Positions 43,300-51,007 of a stretch of 51,018 bases of DNA are shown here, piece by piece. The number at the start of each line of letters is the position of its first letter. The first letter of the stretch is position 1. The DNA comes from Candidatus Eisenbergiella stercoravium. GTDB lineage: Bacteria; Bacillota; Clostridia; Lachnospirales; Lachnospiraceae. Location: contig DXHY01000005.1 of the NCBI GenBank assembly GCA_019113175.1, positions 1-51,018 on the forward strand, read 5' to 3'. Position numbers and translations under genes: made by a program. The notes under the pieces are model-generated. The model was not told the DNA's origin, made no database searches, and saw nothing but the letters and a program-made list of their open reading frames with translations.

Positions 43300-45273
43300 T
43301 CAGCCGCAGTATTTCTCATACCACTGCTGAAAGGTGAAGAAGGACCAGGTCACCTTGGAGAAATTGGCCCCTGTGGCCGGGCCCGCATCTCCGGTCTCCA
43401 GATAATGCTTCACCAGTCCGCTCACATAATCCGCGTCGAAAATCCCCTGCCGCTTCAAAAAGCCTGCATCCGCAAAGTCAAGAAGCTGTTCCTTTAACGG
43501 ACCGCGTAGCCACTTGTCCAGGGGAACACCAAACCCCACCTTGGGGCGGTCCAGAAGTTCCTTCGGAATATAGTCATAGGCGATGTCCTTCAAAATCCTT
43601 TTTTTAATGCCCTTTTCATATTTAAAGCTGTGCGGCAGACGGAAGGAATACTCCATCACATCCCGGTCCAGAATGGGACATCTCGCTTCCAGGGAATACT
43701 TCATGGAAGCCCGGTCCACCTTGCAGAGGATGTCTCCCGGCAGATAAGTGTCCATATCCAGAAGCATCCGGCGGATCTGCCAGTTATCCACGCCGTAAGC
43801 GCTTTCTATCGGATATTTGCAGTTTAAGGCCTCTCCCGGCACCATGCGGTGAGCCGTCTCAATGTAGCTGGGTGAACAGAACTGGGTTTTGGTCTCTTTT
43901 TCCCGATTCTGCGCCACCACCTGTACCCGGAAGGGGAGCCTGCTCATAAGCCCCGCCTGTCTGAGTCCCGGCAGGGAGCAAAGGCCGTACACCAGGCCGC
44001 CCGCCGCGTCCAGCAGCTGAGCCTGGGCCACATTTTCATAAATATTATAGCCGCAGTAGAACTCGTCTCCTCCATCGCCGGACAGAGCCACCGTCACCTG
44101 CTGCCTGGCGAGCTGGGACACCAGCATGGTAGCGATCTGGGAGCTGTCCGCGAATGGCTCGTCGTAATACTGAGGAATGCTCTCCACCAGCCTGAACATT
44201 TCCTGCTCATCGATGATCAGCTCCGTATGGTCCGTTCCCAGATATTCGGCTACCGCTTTCGCGTATTTCGCCTCATTGAAACGCTCCTCCGAAAAGCCGA
44301 TGGAAAAGGTTTTCACCGGCTCTCCCGCATGCTCCTGCGCGATGGCGGTCACCAGAGAGGAATCATAACCGCCGCTTAAGAAGCTGCCCAGCGGAACATC
44401 CGCAATCATACGGGAGGCGACGGATTTTTTCAGAAGCTCCTTCAGCTCAGCCTTTGCCTGCCCGTAATCCGTCACGGGATCTGATATGCACTCCCGGTAC
44501 ACCTTTTTGATATCCCAGAACTTCCACTTCCGCACCCGGCGTCCGTTTCCCCTCTCCTGCCTGCTGACGCCTTCGGCATACTCCGGCGCATCCGCCGCAT
44601 AGGCTGCATCCGGATCCAGCGCAAACCGGAGGATTCCGCCCGGCTCCACCTTATACACATTTTCAAAAATCGTATCCGGCGCGTTGATGTACTGCTGATA
44701 AAGAAAACGGGGAAGCACCTCCCTGCGGATTCTGCCCGAAAATCCGGGACAGGCCATAATGGGCTTCAGCTCGGAGGCAAACACCAGATTTTCCCCATCC
44801 AGCCAGTAATAAAGAGGCTTTTTGCCAATCCGGTCCCGGATCAGATACACTGCCTGTTTTCTCCGGTCATAAAGAGCGATGGCGAACATCCCGTTCAGCC
44901 GCTCCACACAGGAAATTCCCCACTTCAGATAGGCCGCCAGTATCACCTCCGTGTCGCAGCTGGAACGAAACGGATAATCGGAAAGCTCCTTTTTCAATTC
45001 CTGAAAATTGTAAACTTCCCCGTTATAGACGATGCTGACACTGCCGTCCGGAGCGCCGCAGTATCCCTGGGAGTGCATGGGCTGATGCCCCAGCTCGGAC
45101 AGATCCAGGATGGAAAGGCGGCGCTGGGCCAGCCCTACCTGATAGCCGAAGGCCGCAGGGAAAATCTCCTCCCCGGAGTCATCCGGCCCTCTGTGAACCA
45201 TGGTATCGTTCATGCTTTTCAGCTGCTTCTTCGTAATCTGTCTGGTGCTGATAAAACCGCAGATTCCACACAT
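43300..45273 (-). CDS. asnB: asparagine synthase-type glutamine amidotransferase (AsnB), second copy
   Basis: 657 residues starting MCGICGFIS with the catalytic Cys at position 2, which fixes the start at ATG 45273 (GGGGAGGAACGCCC upstream) rather than at the open frame end at 45312. HRGPDDSGE, YNGEVYNFQELKK, SCDTEVILAAYLKWG belong to the glutaminase domain; FLSGGYDSSLVTAI is the ATP loop, and ALSGDGGDEFYCGYNIY and KVDRASMKYSLEARCPILD follow. It is only distantly similar to the first copy and lacks the Gly-rich insert. Two such enzymes in one locus suggest two amidation steps or two substrates. Confidence 0.85.
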   Translation of the reverse strand: MCGICGFISTRQITKKQLKSMNDTMVHRGPDDSGEEIFPAAFGYQVGLAQRRLSILDLSELGHQPMHSQGYCGAPDGSVSIVYNGEVYNFQELKKELSDYPFRSSCDTEVILAAYLKWGISCVERLNGMFAIALYDRRKQAVYLIRDRIGKKPLYYWLDGENLVFASELKPIMACPGFSGRIRREVLPRFLYQQYINAPDTIFENVYKVEPGGILRFALDPDAAYAADAPEYAEGVSRQERGNGRRVRKWKFWDIKKVYRECISDPVTDYGQAKAELKELLKKSVASRMIADVPLGSFLSGGYDSSLVTAIAQEHAGEPVKTFSIGFSEERFNEAKYAKAVAEYLGTDHTELIIDEQEMFRLVESIPQYYDEPFADSSQIATMLVSQLARQQVTVALSGDGGDEFYCGYNIYENVAQAQLLDAAGGLVYGLCSLPGLRQAGLMSRLPFRVQVVAQNREKETKTQFCSPSYIETAHRMVPGEALNCKYPIESAYGVDNWQIRRMLLDMDTYLPGDILCKVDRASMKYSLEARCPILDRDVMEYSFRLPHSFKYEKGIKKRILKDIAYDYIPKELLDRPKVGFGVPLDKWLRGPLKEQLLDFADAGFLKRQGIFDADYVSGLVKHYLETGDAGPATGANFSKVTWSFFTFQQWYEKYCG

Positions 45274-45371
45274 GGGCGTTCCTCCCCTTTTTCTGCCGCC
45301 GCCAGGCGGCATTTCTTATGAAGGAATTGGCCGCGGGGCCAATTTCCAGGACAAAGCGAAGCTTTGTCCGC
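45274..45371. repeat. three consecutive perfect hairpins
   Basis: Between the deacetylase-like gene and AsnB2: GCCGCC-A-GGCGGC (45298-45310), AATTGGCC-GCGG-GGCCAATT (45325-45344) and GGACAAAGC-GAA-GCTTTGTCC (45349-45369). The last begins 2 bp after the upstream stop. None is followed by a T-run on the minus strand, so they are not standard terminators. Confidence 0.8.
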
Positions 45372-46112
45372 CTACAGAAGATCTCTCACCGTTGCAAAAT
45401 GCTTGCACTCATTATCTATGGTATCCAGAAGCTCCTCATTTCTCTCCGCGATCAGCGTCCGGAAATTCTCCAGATTATCATAGCCCTGCTTGGTCCAGGA
45501 ATAGGGATGCGTCAGGATCTGTACCTTGTCGTTGCCCAGAAGCGTTTCCCGGTCCGGTTTTCCGTAATTCCAGCGGTGCTGGGCGTCGGAAATATATTTC
45601 ACCGCCAGCTTCGTATCCGGCGTCACCTTTTCCGCAAAGGTAAAATACTCATCCTGATAGGCATTGATGATGCCGGGAAGCTTGATGTCCTCCCGCAGCA
45701 CATCCGCCGACGGACGATGGATGGAAAACTCCATGATCTCAAATCCGAGCATCTCGCTGAGCACGTTGATCTCCTGCATGATCTTTTTCCGGATCAGATC
45801 CATATCGGTCAGACCGTTCAGGGCAAAATGCAGGCCGATCTCATGACCTCTCTCGTGCATGTAGTGGATCATATCCATATTCCGTTTGGAAAGGATATTA
45901 TAGGAATTGTTGGTCCACTGGAAGAAATAAGTAGACGTGAAGTCCATGGACAGCTCCAGCTTGGAAAGAGCAAAGGCGCGGTCTACGGAAAACTCCACAT
46001 CATGGCGCATGATGATGAACTGATCCTTCCCCCTCGCCTGCTTGAAATTGGCCATCCGGCCGCTCTCCTTAATGATCTGTATGATCTCTTTATATTCTTT
46101 GTAAGAAAACAT
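45372..46112 (-). CDS. polysaccharide deacetylase-like protein
   Basis: 246 residues from ATG 46112 (GGAG nine bases upstream; ATG 46127 and 46166 are in frame). FIIMRHDVEFSVDRAF supplies the Asp-containing first motif, ERGHEIGLHFAL the His motif, and FSIHRPSADVL and LTHPYSW later motifs of the NodB-like barrel. No signal peptide or span, so it should be cytoplasmic, unlike deacetylases that act on finished glycans. It may deacetylate a nucleotide sugar or lipid-linked intermediate, or only share the fold. Confidence 0.72.
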   Translation of the reverse strand: MFSYKEYKEIIQIIKESGRMANFKQARGKDQFIIMRHDVEFSVDRAFALSKLELSMDFTSTYFFQWTNNSYNILSKRNMDMIHYMHERGHEIGLHFALNGLTDMDLIRKKIMQEINVLSEMLGFEIMEFSIHRPSADVLREDIKLPGIINAYQDEYFTFAEKVTPDTKLAVKYISDAQHRWNYGKPDRETLLGNDKVQILTHPYSWTKQGYDNLENFRTLIAERNEELLDTIDNECKHFATVRDLL

Positions 46113-46265
46113 ATCTGCAATCTCCATATCCGTTTTGACGGCCGCCAGAGAACCAGAACAGGACATCCGCCCGTTTCCGACGTTCTGTTCAGTCGGGACG
46201 CTGCCCTCTCCGCCGCAGTTTTCAGCTGATTATCACAAGACTCTGATCAGCTTCCTGCTATGGTT
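46113..46265. other. 153-bp gap with weak inverted repeat
   Basis: AGCTGAT (about 46225-46231) and ATCAGCT (about 46247-46253) can pair across a 15-nt loop. There is no T-run and no convincing promoter. The deacetylase-like frame is open through part of this gap, so part may be coding if an earlier start is used. Confidence 0.35.
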
Positions 46266-47363
46266 TCAGCCAATCAAAGTCTCGATATAATCTCTCCACT
46301 GTTCAAATACCGCCTGGCCGTTTGCGATTTCCGCAATTTTTCTGGCATTTTCACCAAGCCGTTCGGCCTCTTCCGGATTCTCAATCAGCCGGCAGATTCC
46401 CGCCGCCATTGCGTCCTCATCCTTGATGGGAACCAGAAGTCCGTTATAGCCATCCTGCATCACCGTCCGCGGCCCTCCACAGGGACAGTCTGTCGCCACA
46501 ATGGGAAGTCCCAGAGCCATTGCCTCCAGAAGGGCATTGGGAAGCCCCTCCCAGTCAGAAGAAAAAGCGTAAACAGCCGCATCGTTCAGAACCTTCTCCA
46601 GCTCATCGCTCGCTCCCATCAGTGTTACAAAGCTGCCCGCGTGTTTTTCCGCGATCAGCGCCTCCAGAAGCTCCTTCGTCCCGTCAAAAGAATCGCCGCC
46701 GTAAATCTTCAGGTCATAGTCCGGATGCTTTTCATGCACCTTCACAAAGGCGCGGATGAGCATGAGCTGATTCTTGAAGTCCACCAGCCTGCCCGACTGC
46801 ACCACCGTCTTCGTGCGCTTTTCGGGACGCGGCACACCGATGTACTTGTCATTAATGGGATTTAAGATGATTCTGGATTTTCGCTGCGTCCCCTCCGGGA
46901 AAAACTCCTTCTGTCCCTGCGTCTGGAACACGCAGCCTGCGGCTCTGGGAAACAGCAGCGGTATCTGAATCTTATCCGCCAGAGAATCATAATGCCCCAC
47001 CGGGTCGGTCCGTATCGAAATGATGACCGGAACCTTCATTCCCACGGTCGCCATCAACGCCCGGTAATTCGCCTTCTGTGCAAAGGCGATCAGCACATCC
47101 GGCTGATACTTCTTCACAAACTGCCGCAGATGCGTCACCCGCCGCACGATCTGCACCGCCCGGCTCTGCCTCTTATCTTCCTCCGTCAGTCCTACGTGAA
47201 CCCGCCGAATGCCTTCATCTATCTGAAATTCATTTTCTCCAAACCATTCCGTGGCTATGAATACTTCATACCCTTCGGCATAAAACTGATGAGCCAGGTT
47301 CGTGACCACCCGTTCCGCCCCGCCCTGCTCCAGACAGTTCAAATGAAACGCAATCCTGCGCAT
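46266..47363 (-). CDS. family 4 glycosyltransferase (GalNAc-transferase-like), first gene of the 28-kb operon
   Basis: 365 residues. IAFHLNCLEQGGAERVVTNLAHQF, FAQKANYRAL, ISIRTDPVGHY, IILNPINDKY, VVQSGRLVDFKNQLMLIRAF and SSDWEGLPNALLEAMALGLPIVATDCPCGGPRTVM parallel the motifs of 42071-43198. Likely transfers an N-acetylhexosamine. ATG 47363 follows GGAGGAAGGC, and the promoter at 47451-47479 gives a leader of about 80 nt. Confidence 0.9.
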   Translation of the reverse strand: MRRIAFHLNCLEQGGAERVVTNLAHQFYAEGYEVFIATEWFGENEFQIDEGIRRVHVGLTEEDKRQSRAVQIVRRVTHLRQFVKKYQPDVLIAFAQKANYRALMATVGMKVPVIISIRTDPVGHYDSLADKIQIPLLFPRAAGCVFQTQGQKEFFPEGTQRKSRIILNPINDKYIGVPRPEKRTKTVVQSGRLVDFKNQLMLIRAFVKVHEKHPDYDLKIYGGDSFDGTKELLEALIAEKHAGSFVTLMGASDELEKVLNDAAVYAFSSDWEGLPNALLEAMALGLPIVATDCPCGGPRTVMQDGYNGLLVPIKDEDAMAAGICRLIENPEEAERLGENARKIAEIANGQAVFEQWRDYIETLIG

Positions 47364-47450
47364 GCCTTCCTCCGATACTTTCTCAATTCAACCGTATCTG
47401 CCATTCTTCCCGCCGCCATCCGCGGCATTTTGAATGCTTATAATCACTTC

Positions 47451-47479
47451 AGTTTAACACAATCACCTTTTAATGACAA
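47451..47479 (-). promoter_or_regulatory. predicted sigma-A promoter of the 28-kb operon
   Basis: On the minus strand TTGTCA (47474-47479), 17 bp, TAAACT (47451-47456), with TGT before the -10 as an extended element. Predicted start near 47444. The leader contains GCCGC/GCGGC that can pair (about 47411-47425) and then the ribosome binding site. No other equally good promoter was seen at the gaps of the operon. Confidence 0.65.
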
Positions 47480-47511
47480 GATTTTTCCAACGCTACGAGC
47501 CGTGCAGCCGG

Positions 47512-47582
47512 GAGAATGGGAAATGCCCCGGGAGAACGGTCAGCCACAGGCTGACTGTTTTCCCGGGGCGTTTCTCGTTCTC
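47512..47582 (+). ncRNA. candidate structured RNA: 34-bp hairpin with ACA loop
   Basis: Arms 47512-47545 and 47549-47582 pair over 34 bp around a 3-nt loop. Five positions differ from perfect complementarity, and all five are transitions that give G.U pairs if the plus strand is the RNA (they would be A.C mismatches on the minus strand). No plus-strand gene ends upstream, so it is not an obvious terminator. It lies 33 bp upstream of the minus promoter. I know no family that matches it; it could also be a DNA element such as a MITE. Confidence 0.5.
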
Positions 47583-47584
47583 AC

Positions 47585-47657
47585 GGATATGCGGCGACAG
47601 CCGCTAAGCGAAAGGCCGCAAGGCCTTGAGCCTGCCCGGCGGACGGCTCCAATATCC
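47585..47657 (+). ncRNA. candidate structured RNA: cloverleaf-like fold next to the long hairpin
   Basis: GGATAT (47585-47590) pairs with ATATCC (47652-47657), enclosing three hairpins: GCGGC-GACA-GCCGC (47591-47604), AAGGCC-GCAA-GGCCTT (47612-47627, a GNRA-type loop) and GAGCC/GGCTC (47628-47649). It lacks the conserved bases and arm sizes of a tRNA. The orientation is not certain because the stems are perfect on both strands. The rest of the 444-bp gap (47658-47744) shows nothing clear. Confidence 0.4.
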
Positions 47658-47744
47658 TTTATCTGATGTATGAGGCAGAAAGCGTTAAATTGTAGTCCAG
47701 CCTCGCTTCTGTCAATGGATACCGCCTGCCGCTTTGTTCTCCTC

Positions 47745-47773
47745 TTGACAGGATGCAGGAGATTTAATACCTT
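47745..47773 (+). promoter_or_regulatory. possible promoter of the double-GNAT gene
   Basis: A consensus -35 TTGACA (47745-47750) is followed after 17 bp by TACCTT (47768-47773), a weak -10; TTTAAT and TAATAC lie closer than usual. A strong AAGGAGGAG precedes the ATG. Confidence 0.4.
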
Positions 47774-47807
47774 TATCGTAATATATCAATAAGGAGGAGT
47801 TTCACTC

Positions 47808-49016
47808 ATGAAGCATAAAGGAACCGTCCGTCTGGAAACCGATCGGCTGATCCTCCGTCCGTTTACGCCCGAAGACGCGCTTCCCATGTTCCGCAACTGG
47901 GCATCGGACAAGGAAGTGACCCGCTTTCTGACCTGGCCCACGCATAAGAATGTGGAAGTGACCGGCCGCGTCATCGCGGACTGGTGCAAAGGCTATGAAG
48001 CGCCGGATTATTATCAGTGGGCCATCGAGCTGAAGGAGATAAAGGAGCCCATCGGCTCCATCGCCGCTGTCAAGACCGACGACAGAACCGAATCCGCCAC
48101 CATCGGCTATTGCATCGGCAGACGCTGGTGGAGACAGGGCATCACCTCCGAAGCCCTCCGTGAGGTGATCCGCTTTTTCTTCGAGGAAGTAGGAATGAAC
48201 TGCGTCAACGCCTGCCATGACCCCAGAAATCCCAATTCCGGCAGAGTGATGCGCAGCTGTGGTATGGCACTGGAGGGGACCTGGCGGGCCGGCGGTATCA
48301 ATAATCAGGGAGTATGTGATGAAACCTGGTATTCAATCCTCCGTTCCGAATACGGAAAGGAGGCAAAACCTCCCATCACCATCCGCCGGGAAAAGAATGA
48401 GGAGCAGCGCACCGTGGAAGTGCTGACCAGACAGGCCTTCTGGAACGTGTACGGGCCGGGCTGCACCGAGCACTACGTGGTACATATTCTGCGGAAGCAT
48501 GAGGATTTCGTCACGGAGCTGGATCTGGTAGCCGAAACCGCAGACGGCCGCATTGTGGGAAACGTGATGTATACAAAGGCCCGTCTCATTGATGAAAATG
48601 GGAACGAGGCCGTCATTCTCACCTTCGGCCCCATCAGCGTTCATCCGGATTTTCAACGAAGAGGAATCAGCAGGCTTCTTCTGGAATACAGCTTTGAGGA
48701 AGCGCGCAGGCTCGGCTATCAGGCTGTGGTTATCTTTGGCGATCCGGATAATTACGTCTCCAGAGGTTTCAAAAGCTGCAGCAGATATCATGTATGCGCA
48801 CAGGACGGAAGCTATCCGGCCGCCATGCTTGTTTTGGAACTCATCCCCGGCCTTCTGGACGGAAGGAAATGGTTTTATCAGGAAAACAGCGCCTATTCGT
48901 TCGATCCCGCAGCCGCGGAACAGTTTGACCGGCAGTTTGAACCCCTGAAAAAGGAATACCGCCCCAGTCAGGAAAGCTTTTACATCCACAGCCACTCTGT
49001 TATCCGCTCCCAGTAG
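47808..49016 (+). CDS. tandem GNAT acetyltransferase (RimJ/RimL-like domain plus second GNAT domain)
   Basis: 402 residues. The first domain (about 1-180) is RimJ-like: VRLETDRLILRPFTPEDA, EPIGSIAAV, IGYCIGRRWWRQGITSEAL (acetyl-CoA loop) and NPNSGRVMRSCGM. The second (about 190-370) has VAETADGRIVGNVMY, GPISVHPDFQRRGISRLLL (second acetyl-CoA loop) and DPDNYVSRGFKSC. Substrates could be an amino group on a protein, a small molecule or an amino sugar. Start ATG 47808 has AAGGAGG upstream. It may be an unrelated gene bordering the glycan locus. Confidence 0.87.
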   Translation: MKHKGTVRLETDRLILRPFTPEDALPMFRNWASDKEVTRFLTWPTHKNVEVTGRVIADWCKGYEAPDYYQWAIELKEIKEPIGSIAAVKTDDRTESATIGYCIGRRWWRQGITSEALREVIRFFFEEVGMNCVNACHDPRNPNSGRVMRSCGMALEGTWRAGGINNQGVCDETWYSILRSEYGKEAKPPITIRREKNEEQRTVEVLTRQAFWNVYGPGCTEHYVVHILRKHEDFVTELDLVAETADGRIVGNVMYTKARLIDENGNEAVILTFGPISVHPDFQRRGISRLLLEYSFEEARRLGYQAVVIFGDPDNYVSRGFKSCSRYHVCAQDGSYPAAMLVLELIPGLLDGRKWFYQENSAYSFDPAAAEQFDRQFEPLKKEYRPSQESFYIHSHSVIRSQ

Positions 49017-49032
49017 CGTAAAGCATTGTCTG

Positions 49033-49080
49033 TTCCGAATTATCCTGGTGCTTCTTTTCCGGATTATCCTGGCGCTTCTT
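49033..49080. repeat. 24-bp tandem repeat, two copies
   Basis: Units 49033-49056 and 49057-49080 differ at two positions and share ATTATCCTGG and GCTTCTT. They end 5 bp before the -35 of the next gene's promoter, so they could be an activator or repressor site, or a chance duplication. Confidence 0.75.
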
Positions 49081-49085
49081 TCTAT

Positions 49086-49114
49086 TTGAATTAACCATGG
49101 AGATATGATAAGAT
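49086..49114 (+). promoter_or_regulatory. predicted promoter of the FAD oxidoreductase gene
   Basis: TTGAAT (49086-49091), 17 bp, TAAGAT (49109-49114). Predicted start near 49121, about 69 nt before the ATG. Confidence 0.6.
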
Positions 49115-49189
49115 GGAAATAATGATTATCCAACAGCGGCGCCCATATGCAATATCCGGATATGCGCCCGGAAAGGAATCCATATTCTT

Positions 49190-50761
49190 ATGAGAAAAGC
49201 TCTGATAATAGGCGGCGGACCGGCCGGCCTGACAGCCGCCTATGAATTACTGAAAGCTTCCGCAGCAGATGCCTCTACTGAAAAGTTCGAGGTCATCGTT
49301 TTTGAAGAAAGCAGTTACCTTGGGGGAATTTCAAAAACAGTAGAACATAATGGCAACCGAATGGATATGGGAGGCCACCGCTTTTTTTCCAAAGATCCGA
49401 AGGTGAACGAATGGTGGAACAATATGCTCCCGCTGCAGGGCGCGCCCGCTTATGACGACATTGTCCTTCAGCGCACGCCTCCGCTTACCGCCGGCGGCCC
49501 TGATCCGGAAAAGACGGACCGGGTCATGCTCACCAGAAACCGGGTATCCCGGATTTATTTTGACCGGAAATTTTTTGACTATCCGATCACCCTGAAATGG
49601 GAAACCTTTAAAAACATGGGCCTGATCACGACCCTCCAGGCCGGCTTCAGCTATCTGGTAAGCGTCGTACATAAACGAAAGGAAAACTCTCTGGAGGATT
49701 TCTATATAAACCGTTTCGGCAGGAAGCTCTACTCCATGTTTTTTGAGAAATATACGGAAAATCTCTGGGGCAGAAGCCCTTCGGAAATCGATCCCAACTG
49801 GGGTGCGCAGCGCGTAAAGGGGCTCTCCATCATGGCGATCATTGCGGACATGTTCCGCAAGCTTCTCCCCGGCAAAAAAACCGGGCATGTGGAAACCTCC
49901 CTCATCGAGGAGTTCAGCTATCCCAAGCTTGGTCCCGGCCAGCTTTGGGATGTAACCGGATCCGAAATTGAGAAAATGGGCGGCCGGATTCTGAAAAACT
50001 GCCGCGTGGTGCGCCTGCACAGGGACGAAAAGAACCATCTCACCAGCCTCACCTATGAGAAGGACGGGCAGGAATATGAAGAAACCGGAGATATTTTCAT
50101 TTCCTCCATGCCCATCAAGGATCTGGTCGGCGGCATGAACGACGTTCCTGAACGGGAAGCCGCAATCGCCGCAGGACTTCCTTACCGTGACTATATGACC
50201 CTCGGCGTCCTGATCCCGAAGCTGAATCTGGTCAATAGGACCAAAATTAAAACCATCAGCAACATCGTTCCGGACGACTGGATCTATGTCCATGACCGCA
50301 GCGTACAGATGGGCCGTTTCCAGATCTACAACAACTGGTCTCCTTATATGGTGAAGGATCTGCATAACACCGTCTGGGTCGGCCTGGAATATTTCTGCAC
50401 GGAGGGCGATTCTCTCTGGCGCATGTCAGAAAAGGAGTTTTCCGAATTTGCCGTTTCCGAAATGGTGAAGATGGGCCTGATCGACAGCCCTGACGTGGTT
50501 CTCGATACCCACATGGAAAAGGTCAAAAAGGCCTATCCCGCCTACTTCGACACCTATAAGGATATGGATGTGCTGCGGGAATGGCTGGACAGCATCGACA
50601 ACCTCTACTGCGTGGGCAGAAACGGCCAGCACCGCTACAACAACATTGACCACTCCATGGTAACCTCCTTCGAGACGGTGAAAAACATCCTGAACGGCGT
50701 CCGCTCCAGAGACAACATCTGGAACGTGAATACGGAGAAGGAGTATCTGGAAGGGAAATAA
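49190..50761 (+). CDS. FAD-dependent oxidoreductase, UDP-galactopyranose mutase/amine-oxidase-like
   Basis: 523 residues. [18 protein letters not shown] (4-21) is the FAD-binding Rossmann loop, [16 protein letters not shown] holds the acidic ribose-binding residue, and [13 protein letters not shown] follows, as in NAD(P)-binding flavoproteins of surface glycan loci. The C-terminus [28 protein letters not shown] is the second FAD-contact motif. It is longer than classical Glf (about 370 residues), so it may be a related sugar oxidoreductase rather than the mutase. AAAGGA lies about 13 bases before ATG 49190. Confidence 0.85.
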   Translation: MRKALIIGGGPAGLTAAYELLKASAADASTEKFEVIVFEESSYLGGISKTVEHNGNRMDMGGHRFFSKDPKVNEWWNNMLPLQGAPAYDDIVLQRTPPLTAGGPDPEKTDRVMLTRNRVSRIYFDRKFFDYPITLKWETFKNMGLITTLQAGFSYLVSVVHKRKENSLEDFYINRFGRKLYSMFFEKYTENLWGRSPSEIDPNWGAQRVKGLSIMAIIADMFRKLLPGKKTGHVETSLIEEFSYPKLGPGQLWDVTGSEIEKMGGRILKNCRVVRLHRDEKNHLTSLTYEKDGQEYEETGDIFISSMPIKDLVGGMNDVPEREAAIAAGLPYRDYMTLGVLIPKLNLVNRTKIKTISNIVPDDWIYVHDRSVQMGRFQIYNNWSPYMVKDLHNTVWVGLEYFCTEGDSLWRMSEKEFSEFAVSEMVKMGLIDSPDVVLDTHMEKVKKAYPAYFDTYKDMDVLREWLDSIDNLYCVGRNGQHRYNNIDHSMVTSFETVKNILNGVRSRDNIWNVNTEKEYLEGK

Positions 50762-50763
50762 AT

Positions 50764-50862
50764 ATGCTGATGGGCTTCATTATTGATGATACGGGGTTAT
50801 GGCCCAGAGTGCTCGGCCTGGAAAATCCTTTTCCTGAAGGGGAATACAGTAAATATCTGTAA
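50764..50862 (+). CDS. possible small ORF, 32 residues
   Basis: ATG 50764 starts two bases after the oxidoreductase stop, with AAGGGAAATAAAT upstream, and runs to TAA at 50862. The peptide has GLWPRVLGLENPFPEGEYSK, which looks like real protein sequence, perhaps the remnant of a longer gene. I do not recognise it. Confidence 0.3.
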   Translation: MLMGFIIDDTGLWPRVLGLENPFPEGEYSKYL

Positions 50863-50918
50863 GAGCATATATGTATGAAACATAAATATGGGGCTGTCGG
50901 GAAATAGATAGTTCCAAA

Positions 50919-50958
50919 CAGGGGCAGGTGTGACTCATGCGAGTCACGCCTGCCCCTG
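50919..50958. terminator. 18-bp hairpin after the oxidoreductase gene
   Basis: Arms 50919-50936 and 50941-50958 pair fully, with one G.U pair on the plus strand and an ATGC loop. The stem is GC-rich and followed by AAATTTATCC, so the T-run is poor. It is probably the terminator of the oxidoreductase transcript. Confidence 0.55.
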
Positions 50959-50981
50959 AAATTTATCCTCAAAAAAGAGAA

Positions 50982-51007
50982 AAAGATGACTAACGACAGC
51001 CATCTTT
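50982..51007 (-). terminator. probable terminator for a minus-strand gene to the right
   Basis: AAAGATG (50982-50988) and CATCTTT (51001-51007) form a stem; on the minus strand it is followed by a T-rich tract (TTTTCTCTTTTTT). This suggests a leftward gene ending beyond the window edge. Confidence 0.45.

Noticed and set aside
47585-47657. tRNA gene
   Set aside because: The fold is cloverleaf-like and 73 nt long, but arm lengths, the TTC loop and the CCA-end context do not fit.
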